Source of the DNA: Tetragenococcus koreensis
GTDB taxonomy: Bacteria; Bacillota; Bacilli; Lactobacillales; Enterococcaceae
DNA length: 64,000 bases
NCBI RefSeq assembly: GCF_003795145.1
Contig: NZ_CP027786.1
Location: 1,860,001 to 1,924,000 of the forward strand
Direction of reading: 5' to 3'
In this document: positions 26,449 to 35,564 of the stretch, piece by piece
How the letters are laid out: each line of letters begins with the position of its first letter
Position numbering within the stretch: the first letter of the stretch is position 1
The notes under the pieces: generated by a model
What the model was told of the DNA's origin: nothing
Database searches by the model: none
What the model saw: only the letters and a program-made list of their open reading frames with translations
Program-made: the position numbers and the translations under genes

Positions 26449-27327
26449 CTAGCTAGAAAGCTCATCGCCTAAGTCTCCGGTATTAATTACCGGTTGTGTG
26501 CCATTGTCGGTAATGATTGAAACCAACAAATTATTGATCAGCTGTACTCTACGATCATCAGTAAAACGAATATCTTGTCCTGCTTCAATTTGTTCTAAAG
26601 CCATTTGCGTCATAGTCACAGCTCCTTCAACAATTGTTTGTCGCGCCGACAAAATAGCTCTAGCTTGTTGTCTTTGCAACATCGCACTAGCTATCTCCGT
26701 TGAATATGCTAAGTGGTTTAAGCGTGTTTCCACTACTTCCACACCAGCGACTTCCAAGCGTGCCTGCAATTCTTTTGTCAGCTCATCTGATACATGTCCT
26801 GTGTCCCCGCGCAAAGTTACATCTTTATCTTCAAAGGTATCGTAAGGATATTGTGAAGCGATATGACGAATCGCTGTTTCGCTTTGGATTTCGACAAAGT
26901 CTTGGTAATAATCGACATCAAATAATGCTTTTCCCGTATCAACGACTTTAAAAACGATAACTGCTGAGATCTCAACGGGATTCCCATCTAAATCGTTGAC
27001 TTTTAGTCGTGCACTATTGAAGTTACGAACTTTCAATGAAACATTGATTTTTTGCGTCAAGGGCGTGGTAATAAACAAACCATTAGACTTGATCGTACCC
27101 AAATATTTCCCAAAAAATAAAATGGCTTTAGCTTGATTTGGTCCCACGATTGTTAATGAACTAATGAATAAAATTGCAATCAGCCAGATAAAAATACTTA
27201 GTACTAATTCAAGGCCACTTTCATTGGTAACACCTAAATAAAATAAATAGGCTCCACCTATCATTCCAATAATTAAAATAAGCAATCCTAAATAGCCATT
27301 GACATGAAACGTCTTTTTCTCTTCCAT
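26449..27327 (-). CDS. SPFH/stomatin-like membrane protein
   Basis: A 292-residue protein with two N-terminal hydrophobic segments (about 13-33 and 38-60) and an SPFH/band 7 domain (about 62-250): VGPNQAKAILFFGKYLGTIK, then VNDLDGNPVEISAVIVFKV and the coiled AMLQRQQARAILSARQTIVEGA segment. Such proteins form oligomeric membrane scaffolds. The tail lacks the proline-rich interaction region of some homologues. It forms an operon with a LURP-one-type gene. Confidence 0.85.
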   Translation of the reverse strand: MEEKKTFHVNGYLGLLILIIGMIGGAYLFYLGVTNESGLELVLSIFIWLIAILFISSLTIVGPNQAKAILFFGKYLGTIKSNGLFITTPLTQKINVSLKVRNFNSARLKVNDLDGNPVEISAVIVFKVVDTGKALFDVDYYQDFVEIQSETAIRHIASQYPYDTFEDKDVTLRGDTGHVSDELTKELQARLEVAGVEVVETRLNHLAYSTEIASAMLQRQQARAILSARQTIVEGAVTMTQMALEQIEAGQDIRFTDDRRVQLINNLLVSIITDNGTQPVINTGDLGDELSS

Positions 27328-27367
27328 TTTTCAACCTCCTTTTTTCCATCATATCTTAAAATGAAAA

Positions 27368-27397
27368 AAGTTCCAAACCAAAAATGATTTGGAACTT
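27368..27397 (-). terminator. terminator of trhO
   Basis: AAGTTCCAAA (27368-27377) pairs with TTTGGAACTT (27388-27397), 10-base loop. A T-run follows on the minus strand. Confidence 0.8.
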
Positions 27398-27401
27398 CTT
27401 T

Positions 27402-28355
27402 TTAAACAGCAGCTTCTTCTTTTATTTGAGCTAAGCGGGCATCGCGTTCTTCAGCTGAAATTTGATGTCTTTTGACATAAAGGTTATCTTCACTTGCAGC
27501 ACATTCATAGCAACAGCCACCCAAATGTTTAGCTTGATTTTCTTCTGAAGCTAAGATTTGACGGTTACAGGCTGGGTTAGCACAATTCACATAGCGTTCG
27601 CAAGGCGTTCCATCAAACCAGTCCTTGCCTACAACGTGTTTATCTACGTCATTAATTTCCACACTAATACGTTCATCAAAAACGTACATTTTACCATCCC
27701 ATAATTCGCCACGTGTATTTGGGTCTTTGCCGTAGGTCGCAATGCCACCATGCAATTGTCCTACATCTTTGACGCCTTCACGTAACAGCCAACCAGAGAA
27801 TTTTTCACAACGAATACCACCAGTACAATAGGTCACTACCTTTTTATCCATGAATTTTTCTTTGTTATCTTGAATCCATTGGGGTAATTCCCGGAACGTA
27901 CGAATATCTGGTCTAACAGCACCACGAAAATGCCCTAGGTCATATTCGTAATCATTTCTAGCATCTATTACAATGGTATCTTCATCTTGCAAAGCTTCTT
28001 TAAATTCAGACGGTTCTAAATATTTGCCGGTTAATTCATTAGGGTCAACATCATCATCTAAATGTAGAGCAACCAGCTCTTCTCTAGGACGAACGTGCAT
28101 CTTTTTAAATGCATGGCCTTGTGCTTTATCTACTTTAAAATAAGTATCTTGGAAACGACGATCTGCATGCATATGATCCATGTAAGCATTCGTTGCATCG
28201 ACAGTTCCAGAGACTGTCCCATTAATTCCTTCTTTAGCTATCAAAATCCGACCTTTTAAGCCAAGTTCCTTACAAAACGCCAGATGCTCTTTAGCAAACT
28301 CTTCTGGGTCTTCAATTGGTGTATAATTATAATAAAGTAATACCTGATAGTCCAT
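27402..28355 (-). CDS. trhO: tRNA uridine(34) hydroxylase
   Basis: Rhodanese-domain enzyme (YceA/YbfQ type) that makes 5-hydroxyuridine at position 34 of some tRNAs. From ATG 28355 it has 317 aa. The N-terminal acylphosphatase-like domain contains [16 protein letters not shown] (about 35-50). The rhodanese domain has the catalytic Cys177 in [13 protein letters not shown]-terminal cysteine-rich stretch ([14 protein letters not shown] and GGCCYECA) is usual for the family. GGAGG lies upstream of the chosen start; the longer frame upstream overlaps the esterase gene and is not credible. Confidence 0.92.
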   Translation of the reverse strand: MDYQVLLYYNYTPIEDPEEFAKEHLAFCKELGLKGRILIAKEGINGTVSGTVDATNAYMDHMHADRRFQDTYFKVDKAQGHAFKKMHVRPREELVALHLDDDVDPNELTGKYLEPSEFKEALQDEDTIVIDARNDYEYDLGHFRGAVRPDIRTFRELPQWIQDNKEKFMDKKVVTYCTGGIRCEKFSGWLLREGVKDVGQLHGGIATYGKDPNTRGELWDGKMYVFDERISVEINDVDKHVVGKDWFDGTPCERYVNCANPACNRQILASEENQAKHLGGCCYECAASEDNLYVKRHQISAEERDARLAQIKEEAAV

Positions 28356-28415
28356 TCTTGTATATCCTCCTTCAATTTTCACAGACATATTATAGAAAAA
28401 AAAGCAGTAAAAAAC

Positions 28416-28476
28416 GAAATTTACGCTTGTGATCTTTCTGACAATACCCATGATATAACTAACAAACGTAAATTTC
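28416..28476. other. inverted repeat between esterase gene and trhO
   Basis: GAAATTTACG (28416-28425) is complementary to CGTAAATTTC (28467-28476), and the next five bases nearly pair. The 41-base interior is too large for a standard terminator loop. It may be a terminator of the esterase gene or a regulatory leader. Confidence 0.4.
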
Positions 28477-28494
28477 AATTTTCTATCTATTTTT

Positions 28495-29229
28495 TTATAA
28501 ATGAGTAGCAAAAAATTCAGCCACTTGATCCATGGTAGGAACTTTGACCATGTGCCGTTCATTTGCAGCATGAAAAGTAAGCTCAGGACCTAAGTGATTC
28601 CGTACAAAACGATCCGTTTGGTCAAAAGGAATTTTTTCATCGTGTAAACCATGCCAGAAAAATATAGGTCTTTTTTTAATTTCAGTATATTGAGAAGCTA
28701 GATCATAGTGATCAATCCAACTTGTTAAATACTCATAATCTTTAGGTAATTGGATATTTCTTTCTCTAAGTAATTTTTGCAATTCTTGGCGATAATCAAT
28801 TAAAGATGGCGAACCCATCACACAGGCTGCCACATCAATTTCTGGATGTTGGGTTAATAAAGCACAAGTCGTCATACCACCCATCGACACGCCGCCTACT
28901 CCCAATTTGCCATTCGTTAGCCCCAATTGAGAAAAATAATTAACAATAGATTCAAATTCAAATAGATTGGTATGAATACTTTGAAAAAAGGTCAATGAAG
29001 GAATTTTGGAAATAGCTGCTTCGCGTTCGCCATGGTTTTGCGCATCCGGTAGCACGGCACGGAAACCCTGTTGGGCTAATTTTCTTCCTTGGGTTAGCAC
29101 TAATTCTTTTGACGTTTGCCAGCCATGGTAATACACAATCAACGGTAGCGCGTTATACAAATTCTCTTGCCCCACAACCTCTAGAGTAGGGATTGATCCT
29201 ATTTTACGTTTACGAACCGCTATTTTCAC
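28495..29229 (-). CDS. YitV-like alpha/beta hydrolase (esterase/peptidase type)
   Basis: Cytoplasmic alpha/beta-hydrolase, 244 aa. Oxyanion-side motif YYHGWQ (about 34-39), DAQNHGERE (about 62-70) and nucleophile elbow GVSMGG with Ser115. The acid is in [10 protein letters not shown] and the His in NERHMVKV near the end. It resembles YitV/prolyl-oligopeptidase-like esterases. It sits downstream of the V-ATPase operon beyond a terminator; in E. hirae that place is taken by ntpH and ntpJ. Confidence 0.82.
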   Translation of the reverse strand: MKIAVRKRKIGSIPTLEVVGQENLYNALPLIVYYHGWQTSKELVLTQGRKLAQQGFRAVLPDAQNHGEREAAISKIPSLTFFQSIHTNLFEFESIVNYFSQLGLTNGKLGVGGVSMGGMTTCALLTQHPEIDVAACVMGSPSLIDYRQELQKLLRERNIQLPKDYEYLTSWIDHYDLASQYTEIKKRPIFFWHGLHDEKIPFDQTDRFVRNHLGPELTFHAANERHMVKVPTMDQVAEFFATHL

Positions 29230-29261
29230 TAACGCTCACCTGATTTCATTATTCAGTTAAA

Positions 29262-29309
29262 AAAAGCAGTCATTGCTTTTATATCTATCATACAAGCAAT
29301 GGCTGTTTT
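29262..29309 (-). terminator. terminator of the V-ATPase operon
   Basis: AAAAGCAGTCATTGCTT pairs with AAGCAATGGCTGTTTT (one mismatch). The minus strand then runs into seven T. It lies immediately after ntpD. Confidence 0.85.
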
Positions 29310-29313
29310 CTTG

Positions 29314-29955
29314 TTAATCTTCTCCTGCTTCAATCACATCGATTGATTTAATCAATCGAGTCAACGTAGCACGTTCACTTTCATCTAATGTCCGCTCAAT
29401 GTAGTCGATGGTTTCTTCTAACTGCGGGATCATCATATATTCTAGAGCATTTACCCGTCGACGTGTACGTTCGATCTCATCAGCCATCATCTGACAAGAC
29501 TTTTCAATTTCAGCTAGTTTAAGCATTAAGGGTAAAATTGAACTCAAATTATTTAATGACAGATCCAATTCACTAGTTGTTGCCATGAAACCATAAGAAA
29601 AACGATCTTCTGATTTTTCATCATCATAAATTTCATTTAACACCGGCATTTCAATATTCATGACTGTCTTGCTCTGTACATCCAGCGTAACTTTATCTAA
29701 TGGAATCGCAAAAGCTTCTTCTAAAACATAATCAGGAATGCTGCTAGAAGCAAGAACATAACCCTGCATGCCTTTTTGAAGTGTTTCTTCCATTTCCTTA
29801 CGTAGATCTTGGTTTTGTTTGACTAACTTGGTAAATTGACGAACGAGTTCATCTTGTTTATCTTTTAACAGTTTATGCCCTCTACTTGCCGTCGATAGAC
29901 GACTTTGTAATCGACTCATTTCCATACGAGTCGGATTTACATTCATTATTGCCAT
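29314..29955 (-). CDS. ntpD: V-type ATPase subunit D
   Basis: Central rotor-shaft subunit, 213 aa (E. hirae about 210). Long N- and C-terminal helices: [20 protein letters not shown] and [19 protein letters not shown]. It couples rotation of the A3B3 head to the membrane ring. Its start overlaps the end of ntpB by 10 bases. It is the last gene of this operon; ntpH and ntpJ (K+ transporter), present after ntpD in E. hirae, are absent here. Confidence 0.95.
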   Translation of the reverse strand: MAIMNVNPTRMEMSRLQSRLSTASRGHKLLKDKQDELVRQFTKLVKQNQDLRKEMEETLQKGMQGYVLASSSIPDYVLEEAFAIPLDKVTLDVQSKTVMNIEMPVLNEIYDDEKSEDRFSYGFMATTSELDLSLNNLSSILPLMLKLAEIEKSCQMMADEIERTRRRVNALEYMMIPQLEETIDYIERTLDESERATLTRLIKSIDVIEAGED

Positions 29956-31343
29956 AGATCATCCAACTCCTCTTGATCTGGGAGAAATTCTTCAATGTCT
30001 TCTTCTTTGATCCGACTGAGTTCTTCTTTTGGCAGAGTAGCAAGCAGTTTCCAGCCTAAATCCAATGACTCTTCAATGCTGCGGTTGGTGTAAAATCCTT
30101 GATTAACATATTTTTCTTCGAACAAATCCGCAAAACGAGCGAATTTTTTATCCGTTTCAGATAATGCTGCCTCGCCCAAAACCGTTGATAATTCTTTGGC
30201 ATCTTTACCATCCGCATAGGCAGAATAAATTTGGTTCATAGTAGAAGAATGGTCTCTTCTTGTCTTACCTTCACCTGTTCCCTTATCTTTCAAACGTGAA
30301 AGACTTGGTAAAATATCAATCGGCGGATTGATATTACGTTTATCTAAGTCACGTGACAAAATAATTTGGCCTTCAGTAATATAACCAGTCAAATCGGGAA
30401 TTGGATGGGTTTTATCATTGTTAGGCATCGTTAGAATTGGTATTTGGGTAATTGACCCTTCACGATCCATTAAACGGCCCGCACGTTCATATATGCCTGC
30501 TAAATCGGTATATAAATAACCAGGATAGCCACCCCGTCCAGGAACTTCACGCCGTGCAGCCGAAACTTCACGTAGTGCTTCAGCATAATTTGTCATATCT
30601 GTCATAATAACCAGAACATGCATCCCTTTTTCAAAGGCTAAATATTCGGCCGTAGTCAATGCGACTTTAGGCGTTGCAATCCGTTCAATTGCTGGATCAT
30701 TAGCCAAATTTAAAAACATCACTGAACGATCAATAGCCCCAGTTTTTCGGAACTCATTAATGAAAAACTCAGATTCCTCAAAAGGAATACCAATTGCAGC
30801 AAAAACGATCGCGAAATTTCCTTCTTGTCCAGGAACAGTTGCTTGACGTGCAATTTGTGCGGCAATTTCCTTATGTGGCAAACCCGAAGCAGAAAATATC
30901 GGTAATTTTTGTCCTCTGACTAACGTATTTAAATGGTCAATCGTTGAGATCCCTGTTTGAATAAATTCATCTGGGTAGTCCCGAGCCATAGGATTGATTG
31001 CTTCACCGTTTACATCTAATCTTTTTTCAGGAATGATTTTAGGCCCATCATCAATCGGTTCGCCTAAACCATCAAAGATGCGTCCCGTCATGTCTGGCGA
31101 AGCGCCTAGGGTTAGTCCTCTACCTAAAAAGCGCACGCTGCTATCTTCTGTACCTAAATTATTAGTCCCTTCAAATATCTGTACAACGGCTTTGTCTCCT
31201 GAGATCTCTAAAACCTGTCCTTGGCGAAGTTCGCCTGAATCCGTACGTATCTCAACAAATTCGTCGTATTTTACACCTTCAACGTTTTCAACCATCATTA
31301 AAGGTCCAGATATTTCTGATACGGAACGATACTCTTTTAGCAT
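29946..31343 (-). CDS. ntpB: V-type ATPase subunit B
   Basis: Non-catalytic nucleotide-binding-fold subunit of the A3B3 head, 465 aa. It has [20 protein letters not shown], the degenerate P-loop [11 protein letters not shown], and [15 protein letters not shown]. Start ATG 31343 shares its A with the ntpA stop codon (TGATG), so translation is coupled; the TTG one codon upstream is inside ntpA. Confidence 0.97.
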   Translation of the reverse strand: MLKEYRSVSEISGPLMMVENVEGVKYDEFVEIRTDSGELRQGQVLEISGDKAVVQIFEGTNNLGTEDSSVRFLGRGLTLGASPDMTGRIFDGLGEPIDDGPKIIPEKRLDVNGEAINPMARDYPDEFIQTGISTIDHLNTLVRGQKLPIFSASGLPHKEIAAQIARQATVPGQEGNFAIVFAAIGIPFEESEFFINEFRKTGAIDRSVMFLNLANDPAIERIATPKVALTTAEYLAFEKGMHVLVIMTDMTNYAEALREVSAARREVPGRGGYPGYLYTDLAGIYERAGRLMDREGSITQIPILTMPNNDKTHPIPDLTGYITEGQIILSRDLDKRNINPPIDILPSLSRLKDKGTGEGKTRRDHSSTMNQIYSAYADGKDAKELSTVLGEAALSETDKKFARFADLFEEKYVNQGFYTNRSIEESLDLGWKLLATLPKEELSRIKEEDIEEFLPDQEELDDLWQ

Positions 31344-33127
31344 CAATCCATTCCTCCTTTCTCAACGATTTCTTGAATCGTTTGTTCAATATCATCGTGG
31401 ATCGTATCTAGTTTATCTAATTCTTCTTCAGGAATGTATTTACTACGAGCGATCCGTTCTCTTAATTGAGTGGTGCCATCTATAATTTCATTATAATAAG
31501 CACCTAGCTTAATCGCTTCTTGCATTTTGTTATGGAAAGTTAAAATGTTGCGCAACAAACGATATTGCTTTGTTCGTGACGTGTAAGTATCCACATCGTC
31601 AAAAGCATCTTGTTGTAAGTAGTCTTGTCGCAATGAACGAGCAGTGTTCATCGTCACACGATCTTTTTGTGAAAGTGAATCTACCCCAACTAATTGGACA
31701 ATTTCCTCTAAGCGACTTTCTTCTTGTAAAAGTGCCATCGCCTTATCTACCATTTTAGACCAATTGCTGCCCAAAATCGAATCCATGTAATCTTTTAATT
31801 GGTCATCATATAATGAATAAGATTCCGTCCAGCTAATCGCTGGGAAGTGACGTTTTTGTGATAATGATGCATCTAAATCCCAGAATACTTTAACAATACG
31901 TAGGGTATTTTGTGTTACTGGTTCGGAAATATCACCGCCAGCAGGAGACACCGCTCCAATTGCCGTAATACTACCTTCTCGCTCGTCATCTCCATCATTA
32001 CCCAATACAGAAAATTTACCTGCACGTTCATAATATTCCGCAATCCGGCTGCCCAAATAAGCAGGGTAACCTTCATCGCCTGGAATTTCTTGCAAACGGC
32101 CACTCATTTCACGCAACGCTTCGGCCCAACGTGAAGTTGAGTCTGCCATAATAGCCACACTATAACCCATATCTTTATAGTATTCTGCGATGGTGATGCC
32201 GGTGTAAATCGAAGCTTCACGCGCAGATACTGGCATATTTGACGTATTTGCAATCAAAACCGTACGCTGCATAATTGATTCACCTGTTGCCGGATCAATT
32301 AATTCTGGAAACTCATCAATAACGTCTTTCGTTTCGTTTCCGCGTTCACCACAACCAACATAAACCACGATATCCACATCAGCCCATTTTGCAATTTGGT
32401 GCTGTACAATGGTTTTTCCGGCACCAAATGGCCCCGGAACAGCTGCTGATCCGCCTTTTGCAACAGGAAAGAAAGTGTCAATCACTCGTTGACCGGTCAC
32501 TAAGGGTTCTCCAGGTGTCATCTTATTTTTATAAGGACGTGGTGTACGTATCGGCCATTTTTGCGTCATCGTAATATTTTTTTCACCGTTATCAGTTTCT
32601 AATACACAAACCGGTTCGGTAATCGTATAATTTCCTGCTTTAATATCTTTAATTGTCCCTTTTACATCATTAGAAATCATGACACGATGTTCAATCGCAT
32701 TGGTTTCTTGTACGACCCCAATAATGTCTCCAGGGCCTACTTTTTCACCCGCTGATTTTTTAGGAACAAACGTCCATTTTTTTTCGCGATCAAGCGGATT
32801 AATTTCCGTTCCTCTTTCTAAAAAATCACTATCTGTTTGCTTCATGAAGGTATCCAAAGGCCGTTGAATCCCATCAAACATTTGACTTAAAAGTCCCGGT
32901 GCCAATTCCACAGATAAAGGTGCTCCTGTTGTTTCTACTGTCTCCCCAGGTCCAATACCCGCTGTTTCTTCATATACTTGAATGGAGGCAACGCCATTGT
33001 CTAATTCAATAATTTCTCCGATCAACCCTTTTTCACTTACTTTGCAGATTTCATTAATCTTAGCTTCCTGTAATCCGCTAGCAGTAACTAAAGGCCCGGA
33101 AACTTTTGTAATTGTTCCTATTGCCAA
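31343..33127 (-). CDS. ntpA: V-type ATPase catalytic subunit A
   Basis: Catalytic subunit, 594 aa. Walker A is GPFGAGKT (about residue 230), with the catalytic Glu in GCGERGNE and the Walker B-like [21 protein letters not shown]. The non-homologous insert of about 90 residues (around 110-200), which marks A subunits, is present. With NtpB it forms the hexameric head that drives ion pumping by ATP hydrolysis. Confidence 0.97.
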   Translation of the reverse strand: MAIGTITKVSGPLVTASGLQEAKINEICKVSEKGLIGEIIELDNGVASIQVYEETAGIGPGETVETTGAPLSVELAPGLLSQMFDGIQRPLDTFMKQTDSDFLERGTEINPLDREKKWTFVPKKSAGEKVGPGDIIGVVQETNAIEHRVMISNDVKGTIKDIKAGNYTITEPVCVLETDNGEKNITMTQKWPIRTPRPYKNKMTPGEPLVTGQRVIDTFFPVAKGGSAAVPGPFGAGKTIVQHQIAKWADVDIVVYVGCGERGNETKDVIDEFPELIDPATGESIMQRTVLIANTSNMPVSAREASIYTGITIAEYYKDMGYSVAIMADSTSRWAEALREMSGRLQEIPGDEGYPAYLGSRIAEYYERAGKFSVLGNDGDDEREGSITAIGAVSPAGGDISEPVTQNTLRIVKVFWDLDASLSQKRHFPAISWTESYSLYDDQLKDYMDSILGSNWSKMVDKAMALLQEESRLEEIVQLVGVDSLSQKDRVTMNTARSLRQDYLQQDAFDDVDTYTSRTKQYRLLRNILTFHNKMQEAIKLGAYYNEIIDGTTQLRERIARSKYIPEEELDKLDTIHDDIEQTIQEIVEKGGMD

Positions 33128-33160
33128 AAAATCTCCTCCTGCCTAACTGCAAATTGTTGT

Positions 33161-33475
33161 TCAATCATCTAAAATATTCATTCCAATCGCTTTTTCTACA
33201 TTTTTGTGAATACGATCCATCCCAATTCCCAAACTTCCGGTACTACTTGGAATCGGAATAATTGCAGGGGTTGGCTGGTTGTCGTATTGAGCAATGGTAT
33301 CTTCTAATTGTTCAGCTACCCGTTCAGTGATAAAAATCGTGCCATAATCATCCGCCATTTTTTTAATTTGCTGTTTGGCTTCTTCTAAATCTGTGACGGG
33401 AAAGACATCAATCCCTATCCCTTTGAAAGGCAAGATAGAATCCTTCCCGCCGAGCATACCTATTTTTTTATACAT
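33161..33475 (-). CDS. ntpG: V-type ATPase subunit F (NtpG)
   Basis: Small rotor subunit at the shaft (subunit F of archaeal nomenclature), 104 aa. Segments KKIGMLGGKDSILPFKGIG and PAIIPIPSSTGSLGIGMDRI match the family. I start at ATG 33475 (M-Y-K-K); the GTG at 33484 lies within the ntpC tail. It overlaps ntpC by 8 bases. Confidence 0.92.
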   Translation of the reverse strand: MYKKIGMLGGKDSILPFKGIGIDVFPVTDLEEAKQQIKKMADDYGTIFITERVAEQLEDTIAQYDNQPTPAIIPIPSSTGSLGIGMDRIHKNVEKAIGMNILDD

Positions 33476-34469
33476 AACTTTCACGCACCCGACTTTGAAG
33501 TATCTCTTCTGGAACTTTATTAATTTTTCCCACTAGAATCATCCGTAGGTTTTTAATTTCAACTTCTTTTGCAAAAAGATAACCCATAATTGCTTGTGGA
33601 CCAAAAGGCACCATTTTTTCTTCCCTAAACCGTTGCATCAAATAATTGTCTTTATTTAGATCCAATCCGGTTAGCGTTTTTCTCTGAGTAATTTCATCAT
33701 AACTATCTTGAACCAAATGACTATAGTCGGTTTGCTCCATATAACTCATAAAGTTTTCAAGCGAATTATTGATTTCATCCACCATCTGTTGAGTGTTCAA
33801 CGTACCGCCTTTTTGTAAAACAGCGCTAATGAAACCTTTTCTTTGTCCCATGAAATAACTTCTAAGCGTGGTTGAAATGTTAAACACATCAATATTCCTT
33901 TGATTTAACCGCTCAATATTCGGATTATTCATGCTTTTGCTAATTTTGACCATATGATCCCAATAATGATTATCAAAAATAATATCGACCGCTTGAATTT
34001 CCTCATAATCTTCAATATATTGGAAAACAGCTTGGATACATTGATTCATGATGGGATCTACTTGTTGACTTTTCCGAAGATTAACCAAATTCTTTAATAC
34101 CGATAAAGGAACTGTCCCCATAGGCACTAGAAAATCAGAAAAATCTTCTTGTGTATATTCCTGTTTAACTAAGACTTTTAAGTTTTGATAATCATATTGC
34201 AGTGTCGTTAAATCAACGATACTTTTGACTGGTGTAACATTATAAACCAAATCAAAGGTCCGCTTTTTTTCAGCTATCAAGACTTTTTCAAAATCGCGAA
34301 CTTCATCGTCATCTTCAATAAAATCGCCATAAGGGGTTTCTTGTAAGATTGGATAGATTTCTTCGGGCTCTGACACATTTAACATACGATCAAAAGTATT
34401 CTGACTTAGCAAGCGGCTTTCATAGGTTCGAATCCTAACATTAGCGGTGCTAAATTGAATATCGTCCAT
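33468..34469 (-). CDS. ntpC: V-type ATPase subunit C
   Basis: Funnel-shaped subunit that joins the rotor shaft to the membrane ring, 333 aa (E. hirae about 335). It is mostly helical, with the typical NVRIRTYESRLLSQNTFDRM start and PFGPQAIMGYLFAKEVEIKNLRMI near the C-terminus. It lies between ntpE and ntpG. Confidence 0.94.
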   Translation of the reverse strand: MDDIQFSTANVRIRTYESRLLSQNTFDRMLNVSEPEEIYPILQETPYGDFIEDDDEVRDFEKVLIAEKKRTFDLVYNVTPVKSIVDLTTLQYDYQNLKVLVKQEYTQEDFSDFLVPMGTVPLSVLKNLVNLRKSQQVDPIMNQCIQAVFQYIEDYEEIQAVDIIFDNHYWDHMVKISKSMNNPNIERLNQRNIDVFNISTTLRSYFMGQRKGFISAVLQKGGTLNTQQMVDEINNSLENFMSYMEQTDYSHLVQDSYDEITQRKTLTGLDLNKDNYLMQRFREEKMVPFGPQAIMGYLFAKEVEIKNLRMILVGKINKVPEEILQSRVRESYV

Positions 34470-34480
34470 TTTGCCACCCC

Positions 34481-35077
34481 TTATTCTTCATCAAATATCA
34501 AGCTTAACAATTCGCCGCTTAACTCTTCTTCAGACGTGCTTAATATCGCTTCAAAAGTAAAATTATACTCAATCTCACCTTGTCGTAACAAAAATCCGCC
34601 ACGTTTAGGAATCGTACGTTCCGATACAGACAAGTTCATCTCAGGCGCGGCCGCTTCTTGCCAAACTTTTTTATTTTCTTCTGTTGCGTAGTTTATACTG
34701 TCCTGACCTACTACCAACTCAACATCACCATTTAATTGCACTTGGTTGAGATTAGAGGATACATATTGATTAAAATCTTCTTCAGACATTGCCTTTATTT
34801 TCTTTAAGCTTTCCGCAAAAAGTTCTTCTAATAGCTGCTGTTTAGCAGCTAAGAGCTTACTGCGAGCTTTTACATGGATATCTGACACTTTCAAGCTTAA
34901 ATTCGCCTGTTTCTCTTTTTCAAACTGTTTTAAGTTTTCTTCTGTTTGTCTTTCAATTTGATCTTTTTTATATTGTTCATTTTTCTCAATATCTTTTTGT
35001 GCTTTTTTTAAATATTGGTCTCGCTTTTTTTGTGCATCTTGGGTGATTTTATCTGTTAAATTTGTTATATCAGACAT
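34481..35077 (-). CDS. ntpE: V-type ATPase subunit E
   Basis: Peripheral-stalk subunit, 198 aa. The N-terminal half is a charged coiled coil (about 1-110) with many Lys, Glu and Gln. The C-terminal globular part includes RTIPKRGGFLLRQGEIEYNF. It pairs with NtpF as the stator. Confidence 0.92.
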   Translation of the reverse strand: MSDITNLTDKITQDAQKKRDQYLKKAQKDIEKNEQYKKDQIERQTEENLKQFEKEKQANLSLKVSDIHVKARSKLLAAKQQLLEELFAESLKKIKAMSEEDFNQYVSSNLNQVQLNGDVELVVGQDSINYATEENKKVWQEAAAPEMNLSVSERTIPKRGGFLLRQGEIEYNFTFEAILSTSEEELSGELLSLIFDEE

Positions 35078-35087
35078 TTCATACCTC

Positions 35088-35561
35088 CTAATTCATCACG
35101 AGCAAGAAGGAAATAACAAAGCCTAATATCCCATACGTTTCCATCATTGCTACATAGACGATCCCTTTTGTCACGTGTTCTGGTTTTTTAGCTAAAATTT
35201 GCATTGCTGCAGCGGCTGCGCGACCTTGCCATTTTCCGGCCCAAATTGCTGTAAAGGCAATTGGTAAAGAAGCAATCAGCATGTAAAGACCCATTTGAAA
35301 TGACATATCTGCTGACATTTGTAAAAAGATCATAAAAGAAATAACGAATCCATATAACCCTTGGGTCGCTGAAAGTAATTCTAAAATCAACGCTTGACCA
35401 AATTTTTCTGGTTGTTCTGCTGTTAAACCTGCTGCTGCTTCTGCTGTTAGACCAACACCGATTGTTGAACCAATACCGCCGCAAATCGTTGCCACGGCGA
35501 TTCCTAGTGCTGCAAATATCATTCCGCCATTTTCGTAAAAGAAACTTATCCAATTTTCCAT
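35088..35561 (-). CDS. ntpK: V-type ATPase membrane-ring subunit K
   Basis: Proteolipid that forms the rotor ring, 157 aa with four transmembrane helices. The Na+ ligands of the E. hirae ring (Leu61, Thr64, Gln65, Gln110, Glu139) are all conserved two positions later: Leu63, Thr66, Gln67, Gln112 and Glu141 in AMMETYGILGF. This argues that the enzyme pumps sodium rather than protons. It sits between ntpI and ntpE. Confidence 0.95.
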   Translation of the reverse strand: MENWISFFYENGGMIFAALGIAVATICGGIGSTIGVGLTAEAAAGLTAEQPEKFGQALILELLSATQGLYGFVISFMIFLQMSADMSFQMGLYMLIASLPIAFTAIWAGKWQGRAAAAAMQILAKKPEHVTKGIVYVAMMETYGILGFVISFLLVMN

Positions 35562-35564
35562 TTC

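Noticed and set aside
29314-29330. Missing ntpH/ntpJ searched for downstream of ntpD
   Set aside because: A strong terminator follows ntpD at once, and the next gene is a YitV-like esterase; no remnant is visible.
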